Part shown: positions 45,837-55,864 of the stretch, piece by piece
Numbering within the stretch: position 1 is the stretch's first letter
Layout: each line of letters opens with the position of its first letter
DNA from: Alteromonas australica
Lineage (GTDB): Bacteria > Pseudomonadota > Gammaproteobacteria > Enterobacterales > Alteromonadaceae
Reading direction: 5' to 3'
Assembly: GCF_000730385.1 (NCBI RefSeq)
Contig: NZ_CP008849.1
Span: forward strand, 620,001 to 684,000
DNA: 64,000 bases
Notes under the pieces: generated by a model
What the model was told of the DNA's origin: nothing
Databases searched by the model: none
The model's input: the letters and a program-made list of their open reading frames with translations, nothing else
Translations under genes and position numbers: made by a program

Positions 45837-48800
45837 TCACAAAGGGATTATTGCCTGGTTTGCGCAAAACTCTGTGGCAGCAAACCTCTTAATGGTGAGT
45901 TTGATCATTTTGGGTTTGGTCTCAATGGGGGATATTCGAAAAGAAGCATTCCCTAGTATGGAACCCAGATTTGTCACTATCTCTATGACCTATGAAAGTG
46001 GTGATGCTGAGCAAGCAGAAGAGGGGATTGCCATCAAAATAGAGAATGCGCTAGAAGCCATTCCGGGTATTAAACGCATTACCTCCACCTCAAATGCAAA
46101 CGGTGCAAGCGTACAGGTAGAAAAGGAAACCGAGTACGACCTTGATGTGCTTTTCGACGATATAAAAACTGAAGTAGACAGTATCTCTAATTTTCCCTCG
46201 GATGCTGAAAACCCTGTTATTGATAAGGCGCGCAGACAGGAACATGCTATTTGGGTACAGCTTTACGGTGATGCAGACCATGCAACGTTGCAATACCTAG
46301 GTGAGAAATTAGAGCGGGACTTATTGGCGACGGAGGCGATTCGGGAAGTCAGCGCAGGTAGCTTTATCGATCCTATGATGTCGATAGAAATTGACGAGGC
46401 AAAACTTCAAGCCTATGGGTTGACGCTTTCAGACGTGGCAAACGCCATTAATGAAGAATCTAATACCGCACTTACTACCAGTTTACGAAACAAAGAAAAG
46501 GTGATTCGGTTAAAAGCGTCTGAACAGGCTTACTATGCGAAAGACTTTGCCAGTATACCGCTTTTTACCAGCAGTAATGGGGTTATCCTAACAGTAGGTG
46601 ATGTAGCGAAGGTTACCGACATGTTCGCCGACGATAGCTATAATTTATCACGCTATAATGGGCAAAATGGTTATGGTATCCAAGTGCTCATGGATGAGTA
46701 TGGCGACGTCACCAAAATGGTTGAACAAGCTCATCGAGTGGTGGATGAATGGCACGAAAAAGGGCTGTTGCCACAAGGGATTGAAATTGAAACCTGGTAC
46801 GATAAAAGTACGCTTATCACGGAGCGTTTAACCCTACTTACTAATAACGCCCTAATGGGGATTGCACTGGTGTTTGTGACACTTGCGCTGTTTTTGAACC
46901 TTCGAGTGGCATTTTGGGTCGCGGCGGGATTACCGTTTATTTTCTTCGGCACCCTGTACTTCATGACAGACTCATATACCAATATGACGTTGAACGAAAT
47001 GACCACTTTCGGCTTTATTATGGCATTGGGGATAGTGGTTGACGATGCGGTTGTGGTGGGGGAAAGTGTCTACGCCACCCGTAAACAGTACGGTGATACT
47101 TTACAAAATACCATTGCGGGAACGCACAAAGTGGCTATTCCTACTTTGTTTGGGGTGCTCACCACAGTGGCAACCTTCTTTGCGCTTTCTAATGTTTCTG
47201 GTGGTTTAGGCACCTTGTATTCCCAGTTCGGCACCATTGTTACCTTGTGTTTACTGCTATCAGTGGTGGAGTCAAAACTCATATTGCCTGCTCACTTGGC
47301 GCACCTACCAACCAAAACCACACCTAAAAAGGGCATTGCGGGGCTGTGGAATAAGGTACAAGGAAAAGCGGATGCTGGATTGCAATGGTTTAACTACCGG
47401 TTGTATCAGCCTCTTTTAAAGGTCACGGTAACTTACCGCTATGCCGCTGTGCTGTTTTTTATTGCACTATTTGTTGTTGTCATGAGTTTGCCATTAACCG
47501 GCGCGGTGCGAGTGAGCTTTTTCCCTAGCATGCAAGGGGACACCGTCACCGCTAACTTATCTCTTTACAGTGACGCAAGCTTTGGGCAAAACGAGCGCAA
47601 TTTATTGTTGCTAGAGCAAAATGCATTAGAAGCTGACCGTCAACTCATTGCTGAAAAAGGCGCAGAGGGCTCTGGCATCAGCAGCTTACAAGTCACCGCC
47701 AGTGGTGATCAAAGTGGCACCATTACGATTTCGCTAGATGAATCTCAGCCTTATTCGTTAGATGAACTCTCGGCACGATGGAATGCGTTAACCGGCACCT
47801 TGGAGGGGGTGAAAAGCCTGAAAATTCGCTCCCGCAGAGAAATGGTAGATGGCTTTAAAGTGGAGCTTAAAAGCATTAACGAAGATACGCTTATTGCGGC
47901 GAACACAGCTTTTCAGGAAGTACTTGAAGACATTGATGGGGTGTATGCCATTGAAAGCTCGCTAACGCCTGGCGAAGCGATGATGCGTTTTGAGATTACG
48001 CCTCAAGGGCGAGCGCTGGGGATGGACACGCAAAGCTTGTCGCAACAGTTACTAAAAGCGTTTGGTGGTGAAATTGTACAGCGTTACCTGCGCGATAAAA
48101 ACGAAGTAAAAGTGAGGGTGCGGTACCCTGAAGAAGACCGCATGAACCCCTCTGACGTTATGAATACGCAAGTGCGCTTAGATGATGGAACTGTGGTGCC
48201 TTTGAGTGTGGTGGCCACCGTTTTTCAAGATGTTCAGCAAAAGCAAGTGGTCCGTATAGATGGATTGCGCGCCCTAACAGTAAGCGCCTCGGTAGATAGT
48301 GACATCATCACGTCAACAGAGTTGGTTAATTACTTAAACGAGAGCTTTGTACCTCAGTTAGAAAAGCAGTATCAAGACTTATCGCTGTATTTTGCTGGGG
48401 AAGCTGAGCAGCAGGCGGAAACCCAAAGTTCGATGCAAAGCGTTTTTATCCTCGCATTGCTGTCTATATTTGCTTTGCTGGCCATACCGCTTAAATCGTA
48501 TATCCAACCTTTGATTATTATGACGGCCATTCCGTTTGGTATTGTGGGCGCTATTATTGGGCACTGGTCGAACGGTTTAATGCTTAGTCTATTATCACTT
48601 AATGGTATCTTAGCGCTAAGCGGCGTTGTGGTGAACGACAGCTTGTTGTTAGTGTCGCGGTTTAACGCATTACGCCGAGAGGGTATGGCACTAGAAAATG
48701 CAGTGATTGAGGCCTGTACCAGTCGACTACGGGCGGTATTGCTCACCTCAATTACCACCTTTGTGGGTTTGTATCCAATATTGGGTGAAACGTCGATTCA

Positions 48801-48960
48801 AGCACAGTTTCTCATTCCGGCGGCAGCTTCTTTGGGGTATGGTATTTTGTTTGCTACGGCGATCACGCTTTTATTAATTCCCGCATTGCTGCTAATTTAT
48901 GAAGATGTTGCGGGCATAGGCGCGCGCGCGAAGAAAAGCGTATTGAGAGTGACGGGGTAG
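45829..48960 (+). CDS. RND-family efflux permease (HAE1-like)
   Basis: The 1043-residue pump has twelve membrane helices and two large periplasmic loops. The first half carries the RND signature GEALTAGIVVDDAV-like segment MALGIVVDDAVVVGESV, whose Asp pair drives proton coupling, and the second half LNGILALSGVVVNDSLLLVS. Substrates are unknown; amphipathic drugs or host and plant compounds are common. It is co-transcribed with its partners and with a sensor system. Confidence 0.93.
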   Translation: MTNHKGIIAWFAQNSVAANLLMVSLIILGLVSMGDIRKEAFPSMEPRFVTISMTYESGDAEQAEEGIAIKIENALEAIPGIKRITSTSNANGASVQVEKETEYDLDVLFDDIKTEVDSISNFPSDAENPVIDKARRQEHAIWVQLYGDADHATLQYLGEKLERDLLATEAIREVSAGSFIDPMMSIEIDEAKLQAYGLTLSDVANAINEESNTALTTSLRNKEKVIRLKASEQAYYAKDFASIPLFTSSNGVILTVGDVAKVTDMFADDSYNLSRYNGQNGYGIQVLMDEYGDVTKMVEQAHRVVDEWHEKGLLPQGIEIETWYDKSTLITERLTLLTNNALMGIALVFVTLALFLNLRVAFWVAAGLPFIFFGTLYFMTDSYTNMTLNEMTTFGFIMALGIVVDDAVVVGESVYATRKQYGDTLQNTIAGTHKVAIPTLFGVLTTVATFFALSNVSGGLGTLYSQFGTIVTLCLLLSVVESKLILPAHLAHLPTKTTPKKGIAGLWNKVQGKADAGLQWFNYRLYQPLLKVTVTYRYAAVLFFIALFVVVMSLPLTGAVRVSFFPSMQGDTVTANLSLYSDASFGQNERNLLLLEQNALEADRQLIAEKGAEGSGISSLQVTASGDQSGTITISLDESQPYSLDELSARWNALTGTLEGVKSLKIRSRREMVDGFKVELKSINEDTLIAANTAFQEVLEDIDGVYAIESSLTPGEAMMRFEITPQGRALGMDTQSLSQQLLKAFGGEIVQRYLRDKNEVKVRVRYPEEDRMNPSDVMNTQVRLDDGTVVPLSVVATVFQDVQQKQVVRIDGLRALTVSASVDSDIITSTELVNYLNESFVPQLEKQYQDLSLYFAGEAEQQAETQSSMQSVFILALLSIFALLAIPLKSYIQPLIIMTAIPFGIVGAIIGHWSNGLMLSLLSLNGILALSGVVVNDSLLLVSRFNALRREGMALENAVIEACTSRLRAVLLTSITTFVGLYPILGETSIQAQFLIPAAASLGYGILFATAITLLLIPALLLIYEDVAGIGARAKKSVLRVTG

Positions 48961-48968
48961 TAGAAAGA

Positions 48969-49649
48969 ATGATTCGAGTATTATTAGTTGAAGATGACTT
49001 AGGCTTAGCTGGGAATATACTCGACTATCTAGAGCTTGAAGATATGGTGTGTGACCATGCGGCAAATGGCATGGCTGCACTGCACTTTCAGCAAACTCAC
49101 CGTTATCAGGTCATTATTCTTGATATTAATTTGCCGCAAATGAATGGCCTTAGTGTGTGTGAGCATATTCGAAACGAAGGTGATGATACGCCGATTATTA
49201 TGCTTACTGCACGCGACAAGTTGGAAGACAAGCTGGTGGGGTTTGAAAAGGGCGCTGACGATTACCTCATAAAACCTTTCGCCATGGCCGAACTGGTGGC
49301 GCGAGTGAGTGCTTTGGCGAATAGACGCTCAAGCCAAGTGAATCAGTTAACCTTTGGGAATGTGATTTTAACGGTAAATCCAGAGGTAGCCATGGCAAAT
49401 GGTGAGGCAATTAAACTTAGCCCTACAACTTATAGGTTGCTAAAGCATTTAGTCCGCGCAGGGGGAGAGTGCGTGTCTCGTGCTACCTTGGTTGAAGCCG
49501 TATGGGGGGAAGATGCACCGGAAAGCAACGCGCTAAAAGTCCATATCCATCATTTGCGCAAAGCACTAACGCAAGCAAACGCTAACGTGCAGTTACTCTC
49601 ACGGCCTAATAGCGGGTTTTACTTGTCTACGGAGCCTGCCCATGGTTGA
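48969..49649 (+). CDS. OmpR-family response regulator
   Basis: The 226-residue regulator has a receiver domain (acidic pair VEDD, phosphorylated Asp in VIILDINLPQMNG at about residue 51, and Lys in LIKPFAMAEL) and an OmpR-type winged helix (LSPTTYRLLKHLVRAGGECV, PESNALKVHIHHLRKAL). It probably controls the RND pump operon that it closes. Starts 8 bp after the permease gene. Confidence 0.94.
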   Translation: MIRVLLVEDDLGLAGNILDYLELEDMVCDHAANGMAALHFQQTHRYQVIILDINLPQMNGLSVCEHIRNEGDDTPIIMLTARDKLEDKLVGFEKGADDYLIKPFAMAELVARVSALANRRSSQVNQLTFGNVILTVNPEVAMANGEAIKLSPTTYRLLKHLVRAGGECVSRATLVEAVWGEDAPESNALKVHIHHLRKALTQANANVQLLSRPNSGFYLSTEPAHG

Positions 49650-50943
49650 AGGGTTAAGACTGAGTCTACGCAAGTATGTTATTTTAACCTTACTGGCAGT
49701 GGCCAGTGTGATTTTTGCCCTGTTTTCTATTCAGTCTGCGGATAACTTTCTAGACGGCATGGATGGCATGCTAAGAAGCAGTATGGTGAGAGCCGCAAAG
49801 AATGTCGTTGTTGAGCCAGGCGCCCCTACACAAGTACTAGACTTCTATATTGCTGCAACGTATGACGATTTACCCGACACGGTAAAACAGAGCTTTAGTG
49901 AAGCCACCTTAATGCCGTTCATCTTGCACAAAGATATTGATAAGCCCGATATGTTTTCCCGCCCTCGTTCTGCTAATTTTTTGGTCGTGGTTCCGCTAGA
50001 AGACCGCGGTGAGGTGTTTGTATCTCAAAGTTTTCGTGCTCCCCCTACACCGAATAAAAGGTCGTTTCGAATAGGTCATGAGCTTTATAGTATTCTTGTG
50101 GGTGTGGCAGCGTTAATGGCTTTTGCTATTGCACTTTTTCTACTGCTACGGTCTGTTTCTCGACCGGTAGAGTCGCTACAACAATGGGCCGCAGGATTGG
50201 ATGAAGCTCAGCTAGACGCACCTATTCCTAATTTCCGTTACAAAGAGCTAAACGCCCTTGCTGCTATTATTCACAAAAGCCTGCAAAGCGTGAAGCAGAC
50301 ATTAGAGCGAGAGCGAGAGTTTGTGAACCATGCCAGTCATGAACTCAGAACCCCTATCGCGGTAGTAAGAAGCAGTGTGGAGCTTTTATGCCGCGTAGTG
50401 GATGTGGAAAACAGTAAAGGCAGGAATGCAGTATCGCGTATTGATAATGCCTCTAAGACCATGGCTGACTTAACCGAAACTTTGTTGTGGTTAGGCAGAG
50501 AAGAAACCACCGGGTTAGTTGAACATCAAGTGGATGTCGCCGAGATGGTGAAAGGGTTAGCTGACGATCTAATGTACTTGCTACAAGGGAAGTCGGTGTC
50601 ACTTTCTCTTAACTTAGACCCATGTACGCTCATGCTGCCGGAGACTGCCGCGCAAATTGTTATTGGCAATATTATTCGTAATGCCTTTCAACATACCTAT
50701 CAAGGAAAGGTCAATATACGTCTTAAAGGCAAGCAACTTGTCGTCACCAACGTCGAGGAAAGTGCCTTGGCAGCGCCTCGTTTAGACGATACAGGAAGTG
50801 GTGTTGAAGAGGGCTTTGGGATTGGTCTTAAACTGATTGAAAAGCTTTCAATCAAGCTTAACTGGGCGTATCGACCTGAGTTTACTGAAAAAGGGTATTC
50901 GGTTACGTTAACCATTCGTTCATTGACGACACCACAGGTATAG
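49642..50943 (+). CDS. Sensor histidine kinase partner of the efflux regulator
   Basis: The 433-residue kinase has two membrane helices (VILTLLAVASVIFALFSI and ILVGVAALMAFAIALFLL) around a 100-residue periplasmic sensor region, then a HAMP-like linker. The H-box is VNHASHELRTPIAVVRSSVE (about residue 233), N-box VIGNIIRNAFQHTYQG, and G-boxes DTGSGVEEGFGIGLKLIEKL. It overlaps the regulator gene by 8 bp, giving coupled translation. The signal is unknown. Confidence 0.93.
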   Translation: MVEGLRLSLRKYVILTLLAVASVIFALFSIQSADNFLDGMDGMLRSSMVRAAKNVVVEPGAPTQVLDFYIAATYDDLPDTVKQSFSEATLMPFILHKDIDKPDMFSRPRSANFLVVVPLEDRGEVFVSQSFRAPPTPNKRSFRIGHELYSILVGVAALMAFAIALFLLLRSVSRPVESLQQWAAGLDEAQLDAPIPNFRYKELNALAAIIHKSLQSVKQTLEREREFVNHASHELRTPIAVVRSSVELLCRVVDVENSKGRNAVSRIDNASKTMADLTETLLWLGREETTGLVEHQVDVAEMVKGLADDLMYLLQGKSVSLSLNLDPCTLMLPETAAQIVIGNIIRNAFQHTYQGKVNIRLKGKQLVVTNVEESALAAPRLDDTGSGVEEGFGIGLKLIEKLSIKLNWAYRPEFTEKGYSVTLTIRSLTTPQV

Positions 50944-50953
50944 CCTGTGGTTT
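50931..50953 (+). terminator. Terminator at the end of the efflux operon
   Basis: ACCACAGG-TATAG-CCTGTGGT hairpin followed by TTT. It overlaps the kinase stop codon. A second GC-rich hairpin, CGCGGGC-ATGA-GCCCGCG (50991..51008), lies just to the right and could stop the opposite gene. Confidence 0.72.
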
Positions 50954-51019
50954 TAAGGTCATGCACGCCACTATTTCAACGTCATACGCACGCGGGCATG
51001 AGCCCGCGCCATCATTAAA

Positions 51020-51625
51020 TTACATCCACTCTTTACTGCGATTGCGTTTTTTGGGTAGGTAGGTGAGAAACACGCCCAGTAAAATCCCCGCACCCGCGAC
51101 CATGCCGCCACGTGTGAACCAGGTGACCATTTCATCTTTATCTGCACTTTCAACCTTAGCGGTAAGTCGAGTGACTTTTTCAGCCTGTGTCTGTGTTTCA
51201 GTACTCAGCTGCGCTACTTGTTGACGTGCGTCATTAAGTTGTTGGCGTAAACGTGCATTTTCCTGGGAAGCGGCCTGTAGAGCAGCTTGACTGTCAGCCA
51301 GTTGCTCGCTAATGATAGGCAACTGCTCAGATTGAGACATAGTGGTGGTGACAAACTTAGATTCTACCCAGCCCGTTCTGTCTTGGTTATCTTTTATCTG
51401 AGTGTAGTCAGTTTCATTATCGCGACTTAATACAGTGACGGGGGTGCCTGCCTCTACCGATCCTAAAATACGATAGTTTCGGCTAGGGCCTGTATGCATA
51501 AAAATAAACAGGTCGTCACGAATATAATGTGAAGAAGATGCGTCTTGTGTTGGTGTATTGTCCTGCAAGGCGAACGCTTGGCATGAGCATACAAACAGGG
51601 CAACAAATAACCACTTTCGAATCAT
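51020..51625 (-). CDS. YgiM-like SH3-domain, coiled-coil membrane protein (TIGR04211)
   Basis: The 201-residue product has a signal peptide (MIRKWLFVALFVCSCQAFA), a bacterial SH3 domain (YIRDDLFIFMHTGPSRNYRI, TQIKDNQDRTGWVESKFV), a coiled coil (about residues 115-165) and one C-terminal membrane helix (GMVAGAGILLGVFLTYL). This order matches the TIGR04211/YgiM family, anchored in the inner membrane facing the periplasm; function unknown. The start at 51625 gives a clean signal peptide. It diverges from ygiF, as in enterobacteria. Confidence 0.9.
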   Translation of the reverse strand: MIRKWLFVALFVCSCQAFALQDNTPTQDASSSHYIRDDLFIFMHTGPSRNYRILGSVEAGTPVTVLSRDNETDYTQIKDNQDRTGWVESKFVTTTMSQSEQLPIISEQLADSQAALQAASQENARLRQQLNDARQQVAQLSTETQTQAEKVTRLTAKVESADKDEMVTWFTRGGMVAGAGILLGVFLTYLPKKRNRSKEWM

Positions 51626-51891
51626 AGGTAGTCCAAATACTCGTTGAAAACATGGAGATGGTATTGGTTGACCGACATAAAGGCAAGTTTGTTCCACTTT
51701 TGTCTAATTTTAATCGTACGCATAAGGTATGATGGCGATGGCTGCTTGCTGTTTCATCGCGTTAAAAGCACATAAGAACAAAGCACTATCGATGCACATT
51801 AGTACCGCTTGATCTTCGTGCAGGGCTAGACAGCGCACAGCAAGGGTTGGTATAAGTTTACAACATAATAAAAAGGTCACAGCGCGTCGAT

Positions 51892-53397
51892 ATGTCTGAA
51901 ATAGAACTAAAATTTGTCACGCAACACGATGCCCATCAAGCGTTTAAAGAGCGGGTGCTTCCGCTTTTCGAACGTCATCACGTTAAGGTGTTATCCCATG
52001 AAGAATTGCGCTTAGAGAACGACTACTACGATACCGAGCAGCAACATTTTCAACAAGCGAAAATGGGGTTTCGCGTACGTGGCAATAACGGCACTTACGA
52101 GCAAACGCTAAAGACAAATGGAAAAGTAAGCGGTGGTTTGCATCAGCGAGCTGAATACAACATACCTTTAGCAAATCCATCCCCTGATCTCACTTTGTTT
52201 GAGTCCGATGTTTGGCCCAACGATTGGCAAATTCAGTCGATGAATAGCCAGCTGGTGAGCCAATTTAGCACCCACTTTACCCGCCACGCCTATGTCGTGG
52301 AAGTGAATCATAGTACCGTAGAAGTGGTGCTAGATTGCGGAGAGGCGGCAACCACTAAAGCAAGCTCACCCATCAACGAAATTGAATTGGAATTGCAAAA
52401 AGGCGATATCGATAGCTTGTTTGTACTGGCTGCCTATATCAACAACGCCATGAACGTGCGACTTAGTGATGTCTCAAAAGCGGCTCAAGGTTACCAATTA
52501 CTCCATGGATTAACTGCTAAAATTAGGCCCTTGCCCAATTTTCTCGCACTTTCCACCGAAACTACCACCGAAGAAGCGTTTTGCAGTGCAATTCAAGTGG
52601 CCCTTGCCCATTGGCAGCACCACGAGCATATGTTTATAGAAAGTGGGTCAATTAAAATGTTGGCTGAAGTGGCGAAAAGTGTGCGCTTGTTATTACAAAG
52701 TGTCTCTTTATATCTGCCCGTGCTTCAGTGCCCTCAGTTATTGTCGCTGCACAAAAGGCTCACCGCCTATGCGCAACAATGGGGTTGGCAAGATGATTTG
52801 CAGAGTTTGCGTTATTTGCTGTCGAAAAAGAGCTTGTTCCATAAAACCCTGAGTAAGCACCCCGCTATTGTCAGTTACTTACAAGGCAGAAAAGCCGGTT
52901 TATTACATGCGCACGACCCTGCCCGTTTATTTTTCGATTCACCCGCCACCGAAATCAAGTTGCAAGCCATTGATGTCATCAATGCGTTGCCATGGCGTCA
53001 AGAGGCGACGGGTTACCAATTACCTGTACTTGATCATGCGAAGGGATGGTTGTCTCAAGGTTGGCAAACGGTGCAGCAGAGTATGCCTGTGAATAAACCG
53101 ATGGCACCGGCTAATTATTCCGCAGTAGAAATGCTATTGCGCCAAACCTTGTGGAGTGGTTTTTTACTCGGTGACTTGTTTGTGGAAGAGCGTGGAAACT
53201 TCCGCGCACCCTGGCTTGACTTACTCACAGGTATCGATGAATTAAATGCCTTACTCATGTTAAAGCGTGCGGTACAAGATGCCGAATTAGAAAGCCAAGC
53301 AGAACTAAGCAAATGGACCAGTGAAAAACTAAGTACCTTAATTAAAGTCATGGAGCGCACGCGCGCGGTAGCCATGCAAAAAGATATTTACTGGTAA
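51892..53397 (+). CDS. ygiF: CYTH-domain inorganic triphosphatase (YgiF-like)
   Basis: The 501-residue protein has an N-terminal CYTH tunnel domain (MSEIELKFVTQHDAHQAF, showing the ExExK motif, through about residue 205) and a C-terminal helical domain with CHAD-like character. E. coli YgiF splits inorganic triphosphate. Conserved charged residues for metal and substrate appear in RLENDYYDTEQQHF and VNHSTVEVVLDCGEA. Length is like E. coli YgiF (433) with a longer tail. Following genes are read in the same direction. Confidence 0.9.
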   Translation: MSEIELKFVTQHDAHQAFKERVLPLFERHHVKVLSHEELRLENDYYDTEQQHFQQAKMGFRVRGNNGTYEQTLKTNGKVSGGLHQRAEYNIPLANPSPDLTLFESDVWPNDWQIQSMNSQLVSQFSTHFTRHAYVVEVNHSTVEVVLDCGEAATTKASSPINEIELELQKGDIDSLFVLAAYINNAMNVRLSDVSKAAQGYQLLHGLTAKIRPLPNFLALSTETTTEEAFCSAIQVALAHWQHHEHMFIESGSIKMLAEVAKSVRLLLQSVSLYLPVLQCPQLLSLHKRLTAYAQQWGWQDDLQSLRYLLSKKSLFHKTLSKHPAIVSYLQGRKAGLLHAHDPARLFFDSPATEIKLQAIDVINALPWRQEATGYQLPVLDHAKGWLSQGWQTVQQSMPVNKPMAPANYSAVEMLLRQTLWSGFLLGDLFVEERGNFRAPWLDLLTGIDELNALLMLKRAVQDAELESQAELSKWTSEKLSTLIKVMERTRAVAMQKDIYW

Positions 53398-53432
53398 ATC
53401 CGTAGCATCACGTTAACAAGGATGTGGTTAAG

Positions 53433-54509
53433 ATGAGTTCAGCACCGATATTTGATTACCTACTTTATGCCTTACTTGCAGGGTATGGCGTGGTAGTGAT
53501 ACGTTTTTTGTACCGCAGCAAACACCTTGCACAAACCAAGTGGCTAGCGTTAGCAATGGTGAGTTGGCCACTGTTTATGCTAGATGAATGGATTCGCCTG
53601 TGGCAACTTGACGCCTTTTTACCCCTGTACGGTTTAGGGGATGTTTTCGCCGTTATGTTAATGTCTGCTTGCTACCGCATGATTAAACCTATGTTACTGG
53701 CTCACCCAACACGACGCCGTCGGCTTTGGATTCCTTTGGCGATAACCGCGCTAAGTCAATGTGCCATTCTCCTTATACCTGCCAGTGAGAAAGCCCTTTG
53801 GCTTGGCGCTGCGCCAAGCGGCGCACCGTTGAACTTATGGCCCGCCTATCTGCCAGCCTTACTGACAGGGTTCAGTGTTTTGTTATTGGGTATTTTTATT
53901 ACCGAGCAGGTACAAATGTATCACCATCACTTACCTGAACAGGTTGTGGATGTCCGTGAATTCCGTATAAAAGGCGTCACTGGGGCGTCGGGAGCAACAG
54001 TTGGTGTGGCTTTTACTAGTATTCTGATGGTGACGGCAGCAACCTTTGGGTTTTTCGCTTTGCCATTTTGGCAAAGTTTGCATCATGTTATTATTGGCCT
54101 GTCTTTACTGGCAATTTTATATGCGCTGACACGGCAGGTTAGCACTTCGCCTTCCCCTTTAGATTATCAGCGATTGGATATTGGAGAGGCTAAACCAGCA
54201 GAAATGCGCGAAGTCATCAGCCGTGCAGAACGTGCCGTGATCAAAACCAAAGCTTACAAGCAACTCGGGCTAACATTAAAAAGCTTTAGTCACGATGCCG
54301 GAGTAGACCCTACCACGTTGGCTATTGCACTTCAGTTGGAACAGAAAAAGAATTTTCGCAGTTTTATTTATCAATATCGATTAGATTACGCTAAAAAAGT
54401 GTTGTTACGAAGTGATGCTAATATTTCCAGTGTTGCCAAACGTTTAGGGTTGAACTCTGAAAAGTTTCTTGGTGATGTTTTGGTTAAACACTTTCAAAGT
54501 CACCCCTAA
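53433..54509 (+). CDS. Membrane-bound AraC-type regulator
   Basis: The 358-residue product has about seven hydrophobic helices in its first 240 residues (YLLYALLAGYGVVVIRFLY, ILMVTAATFGFFALPFW) and a C-terminal AraC helix-turn-helix (KSFSHDAGVDPTTLAIALQL then YRLDYAKKVLLRSDANISSV and AKRLGLNSEKFLG). It should be an inner membrane sensor acting directly on DNA; ligand and targets unknown. The ATG at 53433 is chosen; a GTG three codons before it is closer to AAGGA. Its stop codon is 2 bp from the mutH stop. Confidence 0.85.
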   Translation: MSSAPIFDYLLYALLAGYGVVVIRFLYRSKHLAQTKWLALAMVSWPLFMLDEWIRLWQLDAFLPLYGLGDVFAVMLMSACYRMIKPMLLAHPTRRRRLWIPLAITALSQCAILLIPASEKALWLGAAPSGAPLNLWPAYLPALLTGFSVLLLGIFITEQVQMYHHHLPEQVVDVREFRIKGVTGASGATVGVAFTSILMVTAATFGFFALPFWQSLHHVIIGLSLLAILYALTRQVSTSPSPLDYQRLDIGEAKPAEMREVISRAERAVIKTKAYKQLGLTLKSFSHDAGVDPTTLAIALQLEQKKNFRSFIYQYRLDYAKKVLLRSDANISSVAKRLGLNSEKFLGDVLVKHFQSHP

Positions 54510-54518
54510 AACTAGGGG
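54503..54518. terminator. Hairpin holding both stop codons of convergent genes
   Basis: CCCCTA-AAAC-TAGGGG contains the TAA of the AraC gene and the TAG of mutH. No T-tract follows, so termination strength is uncertain. Confidence 0.4.
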
Positions 54519-55192
54519 CTTGAAAACGCGTTAATCAATATATTGTGAGTAAAGGTTTTGCGTAAATAAAATCCTCTTGGGCGAGTCTTAATTCGTTCGC
54601 CCTCAGGGCCTAATGCGTCAGTGAGAACTTTGCCATTTGCCGCTTTAGGACGAATATGCAAGGCCACCCCTTGCCGTGAGGTCATCGATTCTACATTTCC
54701 GGTGAAAATATGTTCAGTCAGTTCTTCCCAGTCCCGCTGAAGAAGAGTGTCTTCCTGGAGGCTAGGCTGCCACATAAATCCGGTTGCAACGCGCCGCTCA
54801 GCTAAGGGTATTCGCCTATCTCCTTCAATAGGGAGCCATAGCACCTGCTGTAATTTATTTCGTACATTACTGGTTTCCCACGTGATGCCTGGTGGCATTA
54901 GCAAAGGAGCAAAGCACACATAGGTGGTTTCCAGCGGCCGAAAATCGCTATCAATTGGAATGGTTTTTAATTCGATACCCAACTCTGGGAAATCTTGTTG
55001 CGGTTTTGACCCAGCACTCGCTCCTAACCAACGTTCTATAAGCATGCCTGGCCAGCCCTTATGTCGCTGTAAGTCTTTAGGTATGGCGACTTCAGCCAAT
55101 GTAGCAAGTTCGCCTAAACTTAAGCCTGCAATCGCGTAACAACGCTCAAGTAGGGCTTCTGCTGAGGAAGGCGGGGTAGAAGGTGGTTGCAT
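54512..55192 (-). CDS. mutH: DNA mismatch repair endonuclease MutH
   Basis: The 226-residue nuclease nicks the unmethylated strand at GATC sites after mismatch detection. Catalytic residues lie in ALLERCYAIAGLSLGELATL (N-terminal), DFPELGIELKTIPI (Asp-x7-Glu-x-Lys, about residues 70-80) and the later FMWQPSLQEDTLLQRDWEEL. The start at 55192 gives family length (E. coli 229); the open frame reaches 69 codons further into the rppH region with no similarity. Presence of MutH implies Dam-methylated DNA. Confidence 0.96.
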   Translation of the reverse strand: MQPPSTPPSSAEALLERCYAIAGLSLGELATLAEVAIPKDLQRHKGWPGMLIERWLGASAGSKPQQDFPELGIELKTIPIDSDFRPLETTYVCFAPLLMPPGITWETSNVRNKLQQVLWLPIEGDRRIPLAERRVATGFMWQPSLQEDTLLQRDWEELTEHIFTGNVESMTSRQGVALHIRPKAANGKVLTDALGPEGERIKTRPRGFYLRKTFTHNILINAFSSP

Positions 55193-55306
55193 ATTGGGCT
55201 CGATAATTTGGTGACGAAATGCAGGTATTTCGATTAATGCTTTGAATGCTGTATATATTATGGAAGAATGCAAGAATATAAAAGTATAGTGTGCCCGGGA
55301 GTCTAT

Positions 55307-55849
55307 GTGATAGATGCCGATGGATTCCGTGCGAATGTGGGCATAGTGATTTGCAACAAAATGGGTCAAATATTTTGGGCAAGACGTTATGGTCAACATT
55401 CATGGCAGTTCCCTCAAGGCGGAATTGATGAAGGGGAATCTGCTGAACAGGCTATGTTCCGAGAGCTACACGAAGAAGTGGGACTGACATCGAAAGATGT
55501 CACCATTTTAAGTGTGACTCGAAACTGGCTGAGATACAAACTGCCAAAGCGGTTAATCCGCCAAGGGAGTAATCCGGTCTGTATAGGCCAAAAACAAAAA
55601 TGGTTCCTGCTACAGTTAGACTGTAACGAGCGGGATGTAAATGTATTGAAAACAGGGCATCCAGAATTTGATGACTGGCGATGGGTCAGTTATTGGTATC
55701 CCATCAGAAACGTGGTGTCGTTTAAACGTGACGTCTACCGTCGGGTGATGAAAGAATTTGCGCCCGTGGTAATGTCGGCACAACAGCGGCCACAGCAGCG
55801 CCAGCATTCAGCAACTCAACGACGTGGAAAAAAGCGTAGGCGAGGATAG
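55307..55849 (+). CDS. rppH: RNA pyrophosphohydrolase RppH
   Basis: The 180-residue Nudix enzyme removes pyrophosphate from 5' ends of mRNA, which starts RNA decay. The Nudix box is [20 protein letters not shown] followed by VGL, with [20 protein letters not shown] before it. The start is GTG at 55307 because GGGAG is 6 bases upstream and this gives the family N-terminus ([11 protein letters not shown]); the frame is open for 13 codons more. The tail is rich in Gln and Arg ([20 protein letters not shown]). ptsP starts 15 bp later. Confidence 0.95.
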   Translation: MIDADGFRANVGIVICNKMGQIFWARRYGQHSWQFPQGGIDEGESAEQAMFRELHEEVGLTSKDVTILSVTRNWLRYKLPKRLIRQGSNPVCIGQKQKWFLLQLDCNERDVNVLKTGHPEFDDWRWVSYWYPIRNVVSFKRDVYRRVMKEFAPVVMSAQQRPQQRQHSATQRRGKKRRRG

Positions 55850-55864
55850 GTGAAGGAGTATTAG

